Positions 45,136 to 55,732 of a stretch of 64,000 nt of DNA are shown here, in pieces. The stretch covers positions 28,062,894 to 28,126,893 of the forward strand of contig CM020618.1 of NCBI GenBank assembly GCA_009829735.1. The letters are read 5' to 3'. Position 1 is the first letter of the stretch. Every line of letters begins with the position of its first letter. The notes under the pieces were generated by a model that searched no databases, was not told the origin of the DNA, and saw only the letters and a list, made by a program, of their open reading frames with translations. The position numbers and the translations under genes were made by a program. Source of the stretch: Pyropia yezoensis. Lineage: Eukaryota; Rhodophyta; Bangiophyceae; Bangiales; Bangiaceae.

Positions 45136-48100
45136 TCACGGGCGCGCTAACAGCGGCGGGAAGGAGACGGGGATTTGTAGCGTCTCGTCACTCTCGGCCA
45201 GGGGCGTATAAAAGTTTGGACCAAACACGTCCCGCACGATGGCTCGCGCCAGCGCCGCGTGGTCCCCCGGCGGCACGCCCGCCGCGCGAGCTACGGCGGT
45301 GGCGGCGTCGCCGCCCAGCGGCCCCAGCCGCTCGCGCACAAACGCGCCCACCGCCGCCTCGACGGCGGCGGCCGCGGCGGCGGGATCCCCCGCCGGCCGC
45401 AGCCGCCCCTTTCGAGGGTGCGGCGCCGTCGCCGGCCGCAGCGCCAGCCGTCGGGCTGCCACGACTTCCCGGAGAGCAGCCGCACGGGGGGCCGCCGCGG
45501 CGGCCAGCCGGCGGCCGGTGGAGGACTCGGCGGCCAGCGCGACGAGGCCCTTTGTGTCGCCGTCCACCCCCGCCGCGATTGCGCCTGTGTGGGCAACGTA
45601 CGTCGCCCACGCATCGGCGGGGGCGGCAATGGCGGCCTCTAGCGCGGCTTGCACAACGTCCAGCTCCAGCTCCTCGAGCCGCCCCCGCACGGCGCGCGCA
45701 ATGACCGCATCGTCGAGGCGGTAAAAGTACGACGCCGACACGCCGGGACCGCCAATGCGAGCCGCCAGCCACGTGTCTGTCGCGGGCTGCCGGCCGACGC
45801 GGCGCAGCGCGGCGGTCGCGGCCGCGTCGACGACGGTGCGGGCCGCCGCTGCCGCGGCCGCGGCGGCCACCGTCAAGGCCCCCGCGACCGGGTGGTACAC
45901 GCCCGCCGCGGCGGTGGCAACAATGGCATGGCCACCCCCCAAGGCGACAACCTGCGCCGCCCGTCGCGGCAGCGGAACCAGGTGGAGTGCCCGCCGACCG
46001 GCTCGGCGATAGTGGCGCGCCGGCGCGCGCGTCTCGGCGACAAGCGAGCTCGGCTCCACCCCCACCACTCCGACCGAGTCGGGGGCGTGCACATCCCACA
46101 ACAGTGCTGAGCCAACGTACTCGACGGCAGCGGTGGCTACGGCGATCACCGGCGTGGCCGCCGCGCCTAAGGCACACGCCACCAGCGTGACGGCAGTGGC
46201 CAGGGGAAGTCCCACAAATAAACTCACGGAGCCCAGCCCCCCCCGCACGGCGTAGTTCGTCACGTAGTGCAGCCACCTGACAGCCGCCTTGGGCACCAGG
46301 CCCACATCAGGCGTCGCTTCAAACGCCCGCCTCTCTTCTGCGACAGACACCCAACAGTCTGCAAGTCGTCTGGCCGCTGTCTGCCGGACCCGTCGCCGTG
46401 CCAGGTGGCGGCTGATGGTGCCACCGTCAATGTCGTCATCACTGGCCGCGACGGCAGAATCCGTCTCTTCCTGTCGGAGCCCCACCGCAAACGGGGCACG
46501 GGTGAACAGGGCTCGCACCCCAAAACGCCCCGACAGCGCCGTTGTTGCCGCGAGGTATGCCCCATTGTTCGCAATGCTGCCGGCGGTGGCGGCGGCCACG
46601 GACAGGCGCCACCCTACACGCCCCGATACGACAGTGTGGCGGGCAAAGGGCTCTATCGTCGTCTTGACGTCGGTGGTTACCTTCCAGGACTGGGTCCTCC
46701 AACGCACCCACCGGCGGGTAACAGCGGCGGCGGCCACCCGGCGCCCCAATACCGCCGCCTCCATCGCAGGCCAGTGGTCGCGCCAAAACGCTAAGCGCGC
46801 CCGCTCGTCGGCCGCCTCATCCGCGAGGTCGTCACCCGCAGCGGCAAGCGCTTCCACCACCGCGTTCCGTGCCGCGAACACGAACCTGTTGACCTTGTAG
46901 GTGAAAGAGGCACGAGTTCGCTCTGCGGGCGACGCCTCCTCCCGCCGTCCCAGACACAAAAACGTTCCCCGCGGCGGGATCGTGGCCGTCATGGTGACGT
47001 TGGCATCGGCGTTGAGGCGCCGGGCCACCTCGGCGGCCCGCCATCCGGGACCCGCCGCTAGCTGCGGATGCTCCGCGTCCACGGCAGCCTCCACGGCGGC
47101 CTTGCGCTCCGCCAGGTCGGTCTCCATTTTCGCTAGCACGTCCGCCACCACGTGCGCAGCGGTCAGCTGGCGGCGTGCCGCGCCGGTCATCTCGGCCCGT
47201 ACCAGAGACGGCAGCTTCGTCGCACGGTCAATAACGGCCGCCCGACCATCAGCAAGCGTTGCCGCGGAAGGCGAATCTCCATCCGCGTCGCGCGTCGCCG
47301 GCGGAGGCTCGCGCATAGCCCGAGCGAGTAGATCGTCAAGGACGGTCACCGCGTCCGCGTCGGTGGTGCTCACGGCCGCGTCGGCGAGCGGCTCTCCCGC
47401 CGCCTCGGCCCGCACCGCAGCCACAATGCGGACCAGGCGGGTGCCGTGCCGTCGGCGATCTGCCACATGCGCGGCGGTCGCCTGTGCTTCCGCAGCCGTC
47501 GCCACATACGCCGCCTCTTCCGCTGCCGCGCGAGCAAGGAGGTCGTGCCCGCCGGTGGTTTCGGGGCGCCGGTGGGGCACACCTACAAGCAAGTCCGCAA
47601 GGCCAACGACACCGTTGACGGCGTGACGAGCAGCAGCCGCGACGCTCAGCCCTGCGACTGGGAAGCGGGTGCACCCGACGCCGTCGCCGTCGGCCGTGCC
47701 GCCGTCGCCGTCGCGGCGACCACGAAGCCGCCGCTTTAGACGAACGGACAGATGGTCGATGGCGCGGCCCGTGCGCTCCCGCCGCTTGGCCGCCACCGGT
47801 TCGGTGCCGCGCACGGCCCAGCCAGGCAGCCGAAAGGTGTGCTTCGCACCCCAGTAGCGCTGAGACGGAATGACAAACGTCCCCCGCTGGCTGATAGATG
47901 CCACCTGCTCGGACGTCAGCCGGCGCTGCCGCCCGTCGGGGCCACGGACGAGATCGGGGAGCTCCGAGCCGTCGGGGGCGGGCGCGAGCGCCGCCAGCGG
48001 CGGCGCGGCGGCGCCCACCAAGCCGCTGCCCCCACCGCCGCCGCCGTGGTCATCCACAAAGGCCGACTGGGGCAGGGTCGCGGACCACTCCTCCCACTCG

Positions 48101-48375
48101 ACCAGCTGCTTGCCAGCCATGGCGACCACGCCGCTGAGGAGGAGTGACCGGGAATCCCGGTGGACGGCCGTCGGCGCCAGCGGTCCCCCATCGGCGGGCA
48201 ATGGCTGGGGTGTCGGGGGGGGGGCTCCGCCATCCCCACGGACAGATGGGTCCAGCGGTGGGTCGACAACGGCGTCAATCGCCACGGCCAGGGGCGCGGG
48301 CGTGACCGTGTAGGTGGCGCCGCCCGCACCCCCCACACGGACGGCCGGTTGGGCACGGCGAGGAGGGGCCTGCAT
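45136..48375 (-). CDS. Large protein of unknown function with hydrophobic segments
   Basis: 1079 residues in one open frame from the ATG at 48375 to TAG at 45136-45138, with little simple sequence, so certainly coding. No family recognised. Residues 1-150 are Pro/Ala-rich. Around 175-195 (YWGAKHTFRLPGWAVRG) and 485-520 (RASFTYKVNRFVFAARNAVV) there are non-repetitive blocks likely to be conserved. Two Ala/Val-rich hydrophobic stretches at about 712-758 and 807-855 could be membrane hairpins; the second is followed by RLDDAVIARAVRGRLEELEL and long amphipathic helices up to about 1020. The protein ends NFYTPLAESDETLQIPVSFP. The pattern suggests a membrane-associated scaffold in an organelle or endomembrane, but that is inference. 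Confidence 0.75.
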   Translation of the reverse strand: MQAPPRRAQPAVRVGGAGGATYTVTPAPLAVAIDAVVDPPLDPSVRGDGGAPPPTPQPLPADGGPLAPTAVHRDSRSLLLSGVVAMAGKQLVEWEEWSATLPQSAFVDDHGGGGGGSGLVGAAAPPLAALAPAPDGSELPDLVRGPDGRQRRLTSEQVASISQRGTFVIPSQRYWGAKHTFRLPGWAVRGTEPVAAKRRERTGRAIDHLSVRLKRRLRGRRDGDGGTADGDGVGCTRFPVAGLSVAAAARHAVNGVVGLADLLVGVPHRRPETTGGHDLLARAAAEEAAYVATAAEAQATAAHVADRRRHGTRLVRIVAAVRAEAAGEPLADAAVSTTDADAVTVLDDLLARAMREPPPATRDADGDSPSAATLADGRAAVIDRATKLPSLVRAEMTGAARRQLTAAHVVADVLAKMETDLAERKAAVEAAVDAEHPQLAAGPGWRAAEVARRLNADANVTMTATIPPRGTFLCLGRREEASPAERTRASFTYKVNRFVFAARNAVVEALAAAGDDLADEAADERARLAFWRDHWPAMEAAVLGRRVAAAAVTRRWVRWRTQSWKVTTDVKTTIEPFARHTVVSGRVGWRLSVAAATAGSIANNGAYLAATTALSGRFGVRALFTRAPFAVGLRQEETDSAVAASDDDIDGGTISRHLARRRVRQTAARRLADCWVSVAEERRAFEATPDVGLVPKAAVRWLHYVTNYAVRGGLGSVSLFVGLPLATAVTLVACALGAAATPVIAVATAAVEYVGSALLWDVHAPDSVGVVGVEPSSLVAETRAPARHYRRAGRRALHLVPLPRRAAQVVALGGGHAIVATAAAGVYHPVAGALTVAAAAAAAAARTVVDAAATAALRRVGRQPATDTWLAARIGGPGVSASYFYRLDDAVIARAVRGRLEELELDVVQAALEAAIAAPADAWATYVAHTGAIAAGVDGDTKGLVALAAESSTGRRLAAAAAPRAAALREVVAARRLALRPATAPHPRKGRLRPAGDPAAAAAAVEAAVGAFVRERLGPLGGDAATAVARAAGVPPGDHAALARAIVRDVFGPNFYTPLAESDETLQIPVSFPPLLARP

Positions 48376-48890
48376 TGCCCCACTGGCACGCCGCCGCGTA
48401 ATGGTTGGAGGGGGCAGGAGTCTCCCCGTCGAGGGGAAACGCGTAGAGGCTGTAGAAGCCGGTAGATCGGATGCCGGCGACGAGAACCGCTCATGGGGAG
48501 CAAGAGGCGGCGACGTCGTCTGTTTCCTGGGGGTGTCGACCCTCAGGAAACTTCGCTATCTCCACCGGGGGTTAGATGGTAAAGGCCGGCAGGTTCGTCG
48601 AGGACGGCCAAGGGACTTCCAGCGGTTCCACTTAACCTCGGCACAACGTCGTGACTATAGGACTAGGTCTTGACCTCGCAAGGAGGCTGCGCATCTCCGC
48701 GACGACAGCCAGCGCTCGCGTGCCGCCTCTACGCAGAGCGACACGGGACACCGTTTGTCGCCGCGAACGGAGGCCAACGAGGCTCTCGAATATCACACGT
48801 GTATGTAATTGATGCTCACATGACGAGGAATTCGTGCCGCCTCGACCTGGTCATGTCATTGTTGGCAAAAACGTAACGTTTTTTATTTTG
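48376..48890. other. Upstream region and start of AT-rich island
   Basis: No gene seen. GC falls steadily from the large gene towards 48880, where A/T runs begin. This is the compositional border between the gene-rich left part and the repeat-rich right part. Confidence 0.4.
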
Positions 48891-48896
48891 ACTTGA

Positions 48897-48912
48897 TTAA
48901 TCTATAGATTAA
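48897..48912. repeat. Palindrome TTAATCTATAGATTAA, left copy
   Basis: A perfect 16-bp palindrome in the AT-rich island. The same 16-mer occurs twice, overlapping, at 49469-49496 on the other side of the hAT remnant. Confidence 0.85.
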
Positions 48913-48997
48913 ATGAATACGTTTTTTGGTTTTTAGTTTTATTGCGTTAAATCAACGTTGATAAGTATTATAATAAGTCAGATCCAGGATCGACTGA

Positions 48998-49246
48998 ATT
49001 CGCGCTGTGGAGAGGTCCTTCTCAACGCAGTCTGTCCACTCCCATATCCGGAACAGGTTGACCCATGACAAGGTGGCCAAGCTAATGTCTGTGCACATGA
49101 ACCTCAAGCTCCTGGACGGCGTCAATATGAGCGAGGACGACCTTGACTTCTTTGGTTCAGTTGCTGCAGAGGATGGGGAGAGTGGTGGTGCAACCGATAG
49201 TGTGGGTGAGGGCGGGCGCGGTATGGATGGGCTGGAGGAAGAATGA
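48998..49246 (+). pseudogene. hAT transposase C-terminal dimerisation fragment
   Basis: The frame is open from the TGA at 48995-48997 to TGA at 49244-49246. The peptide ERSFSTQSVHSHIRNRLTHD then KVAKLMSVHMNLKLL matches the conserved end of hAT transposases (ERxFSxxGxxxxxxRxxLxxxxxxxLxxxxxNL), which forms the dimer interface. The upstream RNase H-like catalytic part is missing. An acidic tail (DDLDFF, EDGESGG) follows. It is embedded in AT-rich DNA unlike the host genes, as expected for a transposon relic. Confidence 0.8.
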
Positions 49247-49468
49247 GTTCCTTGTGTCATTCAGAGCCACCCCGTGACTCCGATAATGTTGGCCCGCTGG
49301 CGTTTCGAGGGGGGACTTTCGTGCTATGAGGAGAAGGGTTCAGGTGAGACAACAGCTGGTCTCAGTCAAACAATTGTGGCCACAATTGCCTCAGAAATCA
49401 GGAATGTACGTGGTATCAATACAGGAACTGTTCTTGAAATTAATCTAAAGCGCAGAGCCTCAGATGGA

Positions 49469-49496
49469 TTAATCTATAGATTAATCTATAGATTAA
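49469..49496. repeat. Double overlapping palindrome, right copy
   Basis: Two overlapping copies of TTAATCTATAGATTAA (49469-49484 and 49481-49496). With the copy at 48897 they bracket about 560 bp including the hAT remnant. Sequence just outside is loosely inverted too (ACGTAACGTTTTTTATTTTG on the left versus the complement of CAATAAACGTATACG on the right). Confidence 0.8.
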
Positions 49497-49592
49497 TTAA
49501 ACAATAAACGTATACGCTTTTCTCGGGACAACCCTGGGTCATGTATGTACACTGAGGCCGTTTGTCGTAAATACATTTGTGGTGGTTTACCC

Positions 49593-49723
49593 CAGGGGTT
49601 CTCAAGCGTACTTTCATTCAAGTGTAGGTGCGCGTAGTTTTTAAGCGTATATGTATACGCGGTTGGTTGACCTTTCATCGATCTACGCTAGCTCGCCGAC
49701 GGACCAGAAGATTTTACGCTTGA
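49593..49723. mobile_element. Possible small hAT-type MITE
   Basis: The left end reads CAGGGGTTCTCAAGCGTA, a sequence style typical of hAT terminal repeats. Near 49715-49723 TACGCTTGA is the inverse of TCAAGCGTA at 49602-49610. The right end lacks the full terminal repeat and no 8-bp target duplication is confirmed, so this is tentative. Confidence 0.3.
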
Positions 49724-51211
49724 AGTCGAGTCTAGCGCGTAGATAGTTCAATTACACAATTATATTGCAAACGCGTTCGAACCAGGACATGTGCGCTTCC
49801 GCCACCGGCGCCGCGGCCTGGGGGCTGCGCGGATTTGCCTTCTGGACTCCTTCCATGATCTGTCTATCCGCCCCCCCCGGGACCCATCCCCTTCACCCCT
49901 CTGCTGCATCCCTCACCAACCCCAGCCCCGCCGCCAGTGCCGCTGCGATGCTTCCCCCCCCCCCCACCGTATCTGCCTCCCCCATGGCCGCTGCCGGCGG
50001 CGGCGGCGCCCCGTTTGAAGCTCGACCGGGTCTGCCACAGTCGATGGGGACAGGCACCCTCGTGGGCGTAGTTTCAGTGCTGCTGCGGAAGCTGCTGTGG
50101 CCGTTCTCGCGGGGGGGGTGGTAGCGATATGGATTTGGGTGGGTGGGGAGGCTGTTGGCCGGGTGTGGAATAAGTGTTGACCAAGAAAAGCTCTCAGACG
50201 TTCGATGGGGAGCAAGCCCGCCGAACGGCGGTGGCAAGCCTCCACGTCGCAAATAAGGGCGAAATAACATGCTGGTCGAGCGACCGAGCGGGAGCCGGAC
50301 GGCCGATCGCTACGAGCATGGCAATCAACATAGAAGATCCCTCCAAGGCAAGGACAGATAAACAATGCATAACAAAAGCAGTCCTTCAAAGGGCGAGCCA
50401 CAAGTGGGCCCATACCGACAAGGTTGGGGCCACCAGTCAGGGGGGCTACTAGCCAGACAATACCGGAATTCGGTACAAAGGGCGGATATGCTACATACCC
50501 CCGTTGCAAGCTTCGAGCCGTCCCGGCGAGATCCGATCGGGTGCAAGCTTGCTGCCGGTTGTGCCCTGTGTGGGCGGGGAAGCTCCGGGCGCGGCCTCCT
50601 GCAAGCGTGCTGGGGTCGCTCCAGCACCGGTTGGTGCTTCCAGAAGCTTCGGTCCAGTGTGGCCGCGGTGTGGCCCACTGCTTGCCTCGCGCCGGTCGCG
50701 GAGCGGCGTGTTACGGTACATAGTGCAGTGCACTATGTGGTCATGGACCAGGTTGTTGAGCCGCGGCCAGTTGGCCTCCCGGCGATAGCCTGACGGGCGG
50801 GAAGGTGTGGTTGCTGGCCAGTTGGCCATCGTTCTCGTGTTCACGTGTCGGCGTGTTGGGCCGTTGGTTACGTGCTGGCCGTGTGGTCGGCCCGTGTTGA
50901 CTCGGCGGAGTACCGCATGGTGCTCGGGTCACGGCCGGTTGGCCCTTCCGTGCGTCGGCTCGACGCGCGGGTGCAAGGGCGTGTGGTCGCTGACCTGTCG
51001 GCCATGGTCCGACGCGTTTACCAGTCGGCACTTTGAGCTGTTGCTTGCGTGCGGGTAGTGCCGTTGTGCTACGGCCGGGGAGGTTCCAGCTTGACGGCCA
51101 GTTGGCCACGCTCCTACGCATCGCCTGTTGGCATCATCCAGCCATAGGTTACGTGTGGTGACGGGCGGCCAAGGCGGCAAGGGTGGCCAAGTGGTGTACG
51201 TGCGGCGGGGG
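49724..51211. other. Unassigned DNA with recurrent GGCCAGTTGGCC dyads
   Basis: No gene recognised. At 49790-50120 a plus-strand frame is Ala/Pro-rich and open but lacks similarity. At 50760-51410 the dyad GGCCAGTTGGCC or a one-to-two-base variant recurs at about 50769, 50817, 50934, 51099 and 51403. Confidence 0.4.
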
Positions 51212-51742
51212 TCAAGGGCGGCCAAGCTCCAAGGGCGGCCAAGGTGAGCGGCCTAGCGGCAAGGGCGACCAAGGGGCAAGGGCGGCCAAGGTGAGCGGCC
51301 AAGCGGCAAGGGCGACCAAGGGGCAAGGGCGGCCAAGGTGAGTGGTCAAGCGGCAAGGGCTACCAAGGGGCAAGGGCGGCCAAGGTGGGCGCGAGGTTGC
51401 CGGCCAGTCGGCCACGTCCCCGACCCTACGGGGATACTTCTCCCGTAGGCGGTCCCATACCCGACCCATCGCTGCGCCAAGTCGGGCACAGCGAAGAACA
51501 GTCAACCCCTCCTCATAGAGAGGCCAAGCGGGGTAAAACCACCGCCCCAAGGCCTCACGCGGGACAACTTGTCCCGCCTCCGGGGGAGATCCCGCCGTCA
51601 ACCCAAAGCCGGGTGACGCGGGAGTCCCATCCCCCGGAGCCATCGCGGAGCCCCGGCCGGAAGTCCCGGCGGGTGCTGCACCGTAGGAGGTGTCCTCCAT
51701 ATGCTCGTCAAGAGAGTCCGTCTCCACTCCCGGGGTCGCCAT
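51212..51742 (-). CDS. Hypothetical protein, possibly retroelement gag-like
   Basis: 176 residues from the ATG at 51742. The first half has natural composition (MATPGVETDSLDEHMEDTSY, then ALGRWFYPAWPLYEEGL and MGRVWDRLREKYPRRVGD). The second half is just a translation of the 47-bp minisatellite (PPLPLG/CRL repeats). The style of the N-terminus recalls the gag-like ORF of the LTR element at 57452-58270, but I see no alignable block. It may be a truncated gene running into the repeat. Confidence 0.25.
   Translation of the reverse strand: MATPGVETDSLDEHMEDTSYGAAPAGTSGRGSAMAPGDGTPASPGFGLTAGSPPEAGQVVPREALGRWFYPAWPLYEEGLTVLRCARLGAAMGRVWDRLREKYPRRVGDVADWPATSRPPWPPLPLGSPCRLTTHLGRPCPLVALAAWPLTLAALAPWSPLPLGRSPWPPLELGRP
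51231..51387. repeat. 47-bp minisatellite, about 3.3 copies
   Basis: AAGGTGAGCGG or variants occur at 51241, 51288, 51335 and (AAGGTGGGCG) 51382, exactly 47 bases apart; the unit also contains AAGCGGCAAGGGCGACCAAG. Copies differ by a few bases. Confidence 0.9.
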
Positions 51743-54575
51743 GGCTCTCCCCAAGTTGGGGAGAGACGCCCTGGCTACAGCGGCACGAGACCCTCCTGGA
51801 GTTGAGGGGGACTCGGATCGTGGGTAGATGGGTGGCCTCCCCAGTCTGGGGCGGCCCCGTGGAAGGTGAAGGGGAAGTGGTGGTGATGGTGAGGTGTGAA
51901 CTGAGGAGAGCAAGCTGCCGAGTGGGCAAGCTTGAGGGGAGGGGCGGTCAACGTGACCGCCCCCACATCCGCGTTACGTACTCGATGGGGGACAGCAAGT
52001 CGCGCCCCCAACGCCGAGACGTGCATTTACGCACCCCCTCACAGGGCCGACCGGGTCGGTCGGAATTGAGGAGAGGGGAGTGTGGCAGTATTGATCCCCA
52101 GGTAGGGGGGCAACACGTGCCATGCAAGGGGCGGCAGGCCACTAGCCTGATCCGTTCCTCCCCCTGCATTTGGGTCCATATTCCCTAAGTTTGGGATAGT
52201 TAGCTTAGTAGTAAATCCAACTTGGATTTGAGGGTTTTCTGCATTTATCGTCTTGAATTCTCGTGTGGCCCGGTGGGCAGGTGCTGGGGTGGGAGATTCT
52301 GAGTGGCGAGATTCTGAGTGGACCCTGGGGGGATAAGGGGAGGGACAGCGGGGCTTGGCCCTGCGTCCCCGTCCCGACCAAGAAACTGTTGGACCACACA
52401 CCATCCTCTTGTTTGTCCGTGGGGGGATTGCCCCACAACAGGGACAGAGTGTGTGCGACTTGCACTTCTTCCGGTTCCCCCGACACGGGAGGCAGCCCTT
52501 GTACACCGCCCCAACTTGGGTGTCGTGTGTGCAAGTGGTTTTTGCCACAAGCCCGGCGAGTCCACCGCTCCGGGTGACCAATCAGGGCACCGGGCGTGTC
52601 GCCACTGCCCCAGGCCATCCATGCAGGGATCCTCGGCCAGCGCGTGGTTCCACGTAACGCTGCCAGCCGGGTCCCAAGTCAGTCTTCCGGGCTCCCACGG
52701 TCCCAGGGGCTCAGAACGCCACACTCCCCCCCCCCCCGCGCACGCGGCTGCGGAAGACCCGAGGTGCGCCGTCGTTATGGAACTTCCATCGCTCAGATCC
52801 AGCGCCTTGACGCATCTTGATGCTTCCAGACCAGCCCGGAAGCTCTCGAGACATTCTGAAGATTCATTGGTTGTCGGCTAGGGAGTTAAACGCGGGTGGT
52901 GGCGAATGCGGCTCGGCATGGAAGGGGTGGAACGGCGAGTGCCCCGTCGGGGAAGCCCTCGCGGCACATGCGGTGGTAGTTTGTGGTGGGGTGGAAAGCG
53001 CATTGCGTCCGGCCGGTCGGAAGGGGGGGGGCCGGCGCCATGGCCAGCGATGTATATCTCTCGGGATCGCTATCTGCCTCAATTTTGGTTGGAAAAGCGT
53101 GACCGCCGTACGTGGGCAGTTGGAGAATGCGGGCGGCGAGTGCTGGTGGGCGGAAGCGATTGGGTCAGCCAGGGCGAGGTCAGCTGGGCGTTGGGCAGCC
53201 ATGACTGGCTGTATAGTCCATGGCGAGTGGAAGCGCACCTGAACACTGAGGACGCGGGAGGGAGAGAATACAGCGGCTGGAAGGGGTCGTGCGGCGTGGG
53301 CCGGCCTGCGAGGGAGCTCTCGCGAGCCAGACTGCGTGCAGGCCAGATCTTCTTGGCGAGGACAGTGGGGAGGGGCGACGTCGCTGGAGTCACGACCAGC
53401 CATTGGCTCGGGCATGACACTAGCGATACACCGGTGACTTCTATGTCATTGCCAGACGTGCAGAGAGCCCCATTCTGCCTCCAGCATGGACACGCCATTC
53501 ACCCCCAATCCTCAACCGCTCTCCATTCCCGAATCTCGTGACGTTCACGTCTAAAATGCGCTGCCCACAGCACCCACATGGCAGCGGGCTGCCAGCGGCC
53601 GGCGGAGGGCTGTGCAGACGACTTGCAGCATTGACCCCCCTCCCGACTGAGCTGGATTGGCGGTCGTGGAGTCGAAGGGTGGGTGCGGTCGGCGCCGCGA
53701 CCGCCTGGAAACCCTCACAAGATTCTTTGTAAGTCGACTGGCCACTGGTCACGACGCCTGGCTGTGGTGAGAGCAGCTCGGCGCGGCGGCGAGGCGGCAT
53801 CGTCGGTTTCCGCCCGAATCCCGTCGAGCTTCGGATTCGACGGGATCTCGACGGGCTCTCGACGGGTGATTCCAGCCCGTCGAAGGGCCTTTTCGATGGA
53901 ATCTCGACAGGGCTCGATGGAAAAAAGCTCGACGGGGCTCGACGGGGACTTCCCCATCGAGGAAAACCTGTTGCATTACAGAGACCTATCTCGATACATG
54001 TCGCGAGTTCGCGCGAGTTTACTCGTCCGACACGAGTGAATTCTGCAGATAACGGGATCTGCCCGTGCAGGCTGCCGTTCCTATTCACTTTCTACATCGT
54101 ATCCCTGACCCCATTACCGCTCCTCCCGGCCAGTTCCGTACACAGTGGTGCACCATGCCATTGGGTGCACACGTATGGTTGCAGCTGCTGGGAGCTAAGG
54201 AGGACTGGCTCGCGTCGGGGCTCTACATCTACACGAGCACTATCGACGCAAAGCAGCTCTCAAGAGCCTACACTTCCCTCGCGTCGCTTCATCCGCCGAT
54301 GACCTCTCAGCTCTTTCGCCGATACGCCTAACAGTCCGAGCACTCGACCGGGATGACCTCGCACATCGCACCGGCGCGGCGGCGGCGGCGGCGGCGGCGC
54401 CGTTGAGGGGGCAGCAGCAGCCCCGCCTCAGTCCCCTCTTACGCCCACGCCCGCCTCCCCCCCCTCCCCATCCCCTCTCATGCCCCTCCTCCAACGAAGC
54501 TCTGCTACGGTCGTTCGACTAAGCCCGGGTTTGACGGCAGACTGGACCCACCTCAAACTCACCTCAACCTCACTC
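51743..54575. other. Unassigned repeat-region DNA
   Basis: No intact gene recognised. Minus strand 52039-52581 is open and includes a Cys-rich patch (KSHTLCPCCGAIPPRTNKRM), possibly a zinc-binding remnant. Both strands are open across 52.9-54.0 kb without similarity. 53830-53960 has repeated CTCGACGGG words. Plus strand 54065-54331 encodes 88 residues of natural composition (WCTMPLGAHVWLQLLGAKED) with no known match. Confidence 0.3.
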
Positions 54576-54693
54576 TCACCACTGAAACTCCTCTTCTTTG
54601 AGAAGCTCGCCCAGGCGGTACGCGTACTCGGTGGTCTCACGCAGCTGCTGGAATCCGTCGACAGCCACATCGGGCACCGGCGGCGCGTCTGGC

Positions 54694-55055
54694 TGTAGCA
54701 CAATAGCGAAGCGATACTCGTCCACTCTCAGGGAACACTCACCAGGGGGGATCGTCAGCGAAGTCGTCGGGAGGCCAAGGTTGCTATCCTTGGAGCGCAA
54801 GCCACGGGACCAAGATGGGAGCCCAAACGGGAGTGGTTTGTTGGTCTGCCTTGGCCGACGGTGGATTCACCGTCGGCCCCTTCGTTATAAACCCTCGGAG
54901 ATACCACTAACTAACCTCCACCCCCAAGACGCAAGTCCCTCCTGCTACATGTAGCCCGCAGTTACCGTTACCACGGTGAACTCCCGACTTGAAAGTTAAG
55001 GCCTAGAAGTAGCCCCCCATATTAGGGTCAAAAGACGGGCATCCATATTGCTACA
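54694..55055 (-). mobile_element. Solo LTR with target duplication CTGGC
   Basis: 362 bp starting TGTAGCA and ending TGCTACA, flanked by CTGGC on both sides (54689-54693 and 55056-55060). It is the same family as the LTRs at 55358 and 58496 but clearly diverged, so it is older. It typically arises by recombination between the two LTRs of a former full element. A TTATAAACCC box (about 54886) and a conserved hairpin at 54853-54878 are shared with the younger LTRs. It interrupts the minus-strand host gene. Confidence 0.9.
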
Positions 55056-55357
55056 CTGGCGCGTCAGTGCCAAGGCTCTCCGCGGACGCATCCGGTCCAT
55101 CCATCCCGACGGTTGCGTCCTGACCCTCCCCGATGGCTCTTCCTGCTGCCGCTGCAGTATTGTCGTGCATGGCGACGCCTCCCGCTGGCGCTGCAACACT
55201 TTCGTGCATGGTGACACCCCCCCCCTCACCTGCGGGTCCCTCCTCGCCCGCCGCGATGGCGCCGCCTGCTGAAAATTCACGAGAAGCAGAGCCCTCGGCA
55301 TCCCCATACACCGTGTCGAGGCTGTCGTCAGCAACAAGTCGGACACGCCCGGCTTCG

Positions 55358-55720
55358 TGTAGCACAATAGGCATCCGTCGCACGTCCACTCTCAGGGAAC
55401 ACTCACCAAGGGGGATCGGCACCAACGTCACCGGGAGGCCAAGGTTGCTGTCCTTGGAGCGCAAGCCACGGGACCAAGATGGGAGCCCAAATGGGAGGGG
55501 TTTGTTGTTCTACCTTGGCCGGCGGTGGATTCGCCGCCGGCCCCCACGTTATAAACCCTCGGAGACACTACTAACTACCCTCCACCCCAAGATGCAAGTC
55601 CCTCTGGTCATACGTAACTTATAGATACCGTGACCAGTACGAACTACCAAATTGAAAGCCAAGGATTAGAAGTAGCCCCCCTATTATTAGGGTCACAATA
55701 CGGACAACCATATTGCTACT
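55358..55720 (-). repeat. 3' LTR (minus orientation)
   Basis: Starts TGTAGCAC; the far end reads TTGCTACT where the partner has TTGCTACA. Contains the hairpin at 55517-55542 and a TTATAAA box directly after it. Confidence 0.9.
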
Positions 55721-55732
55721 TATCCCCCCCTT
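55721..55732 (-). other. Polypurine tract
   Basis: On the minus strand this reads TAAGGGGGGGATA immediately before the 3' LTR, the expected place and composition of a plus-strand primer for retroelement replication. Confidence 0.7.

Noticed and set aside
51231..51387. CRISPR-like array
   Set aside because: The 47-bp units are directly tandem with no unique spacers, in a eukaryotic genome; it is a minisatellite.
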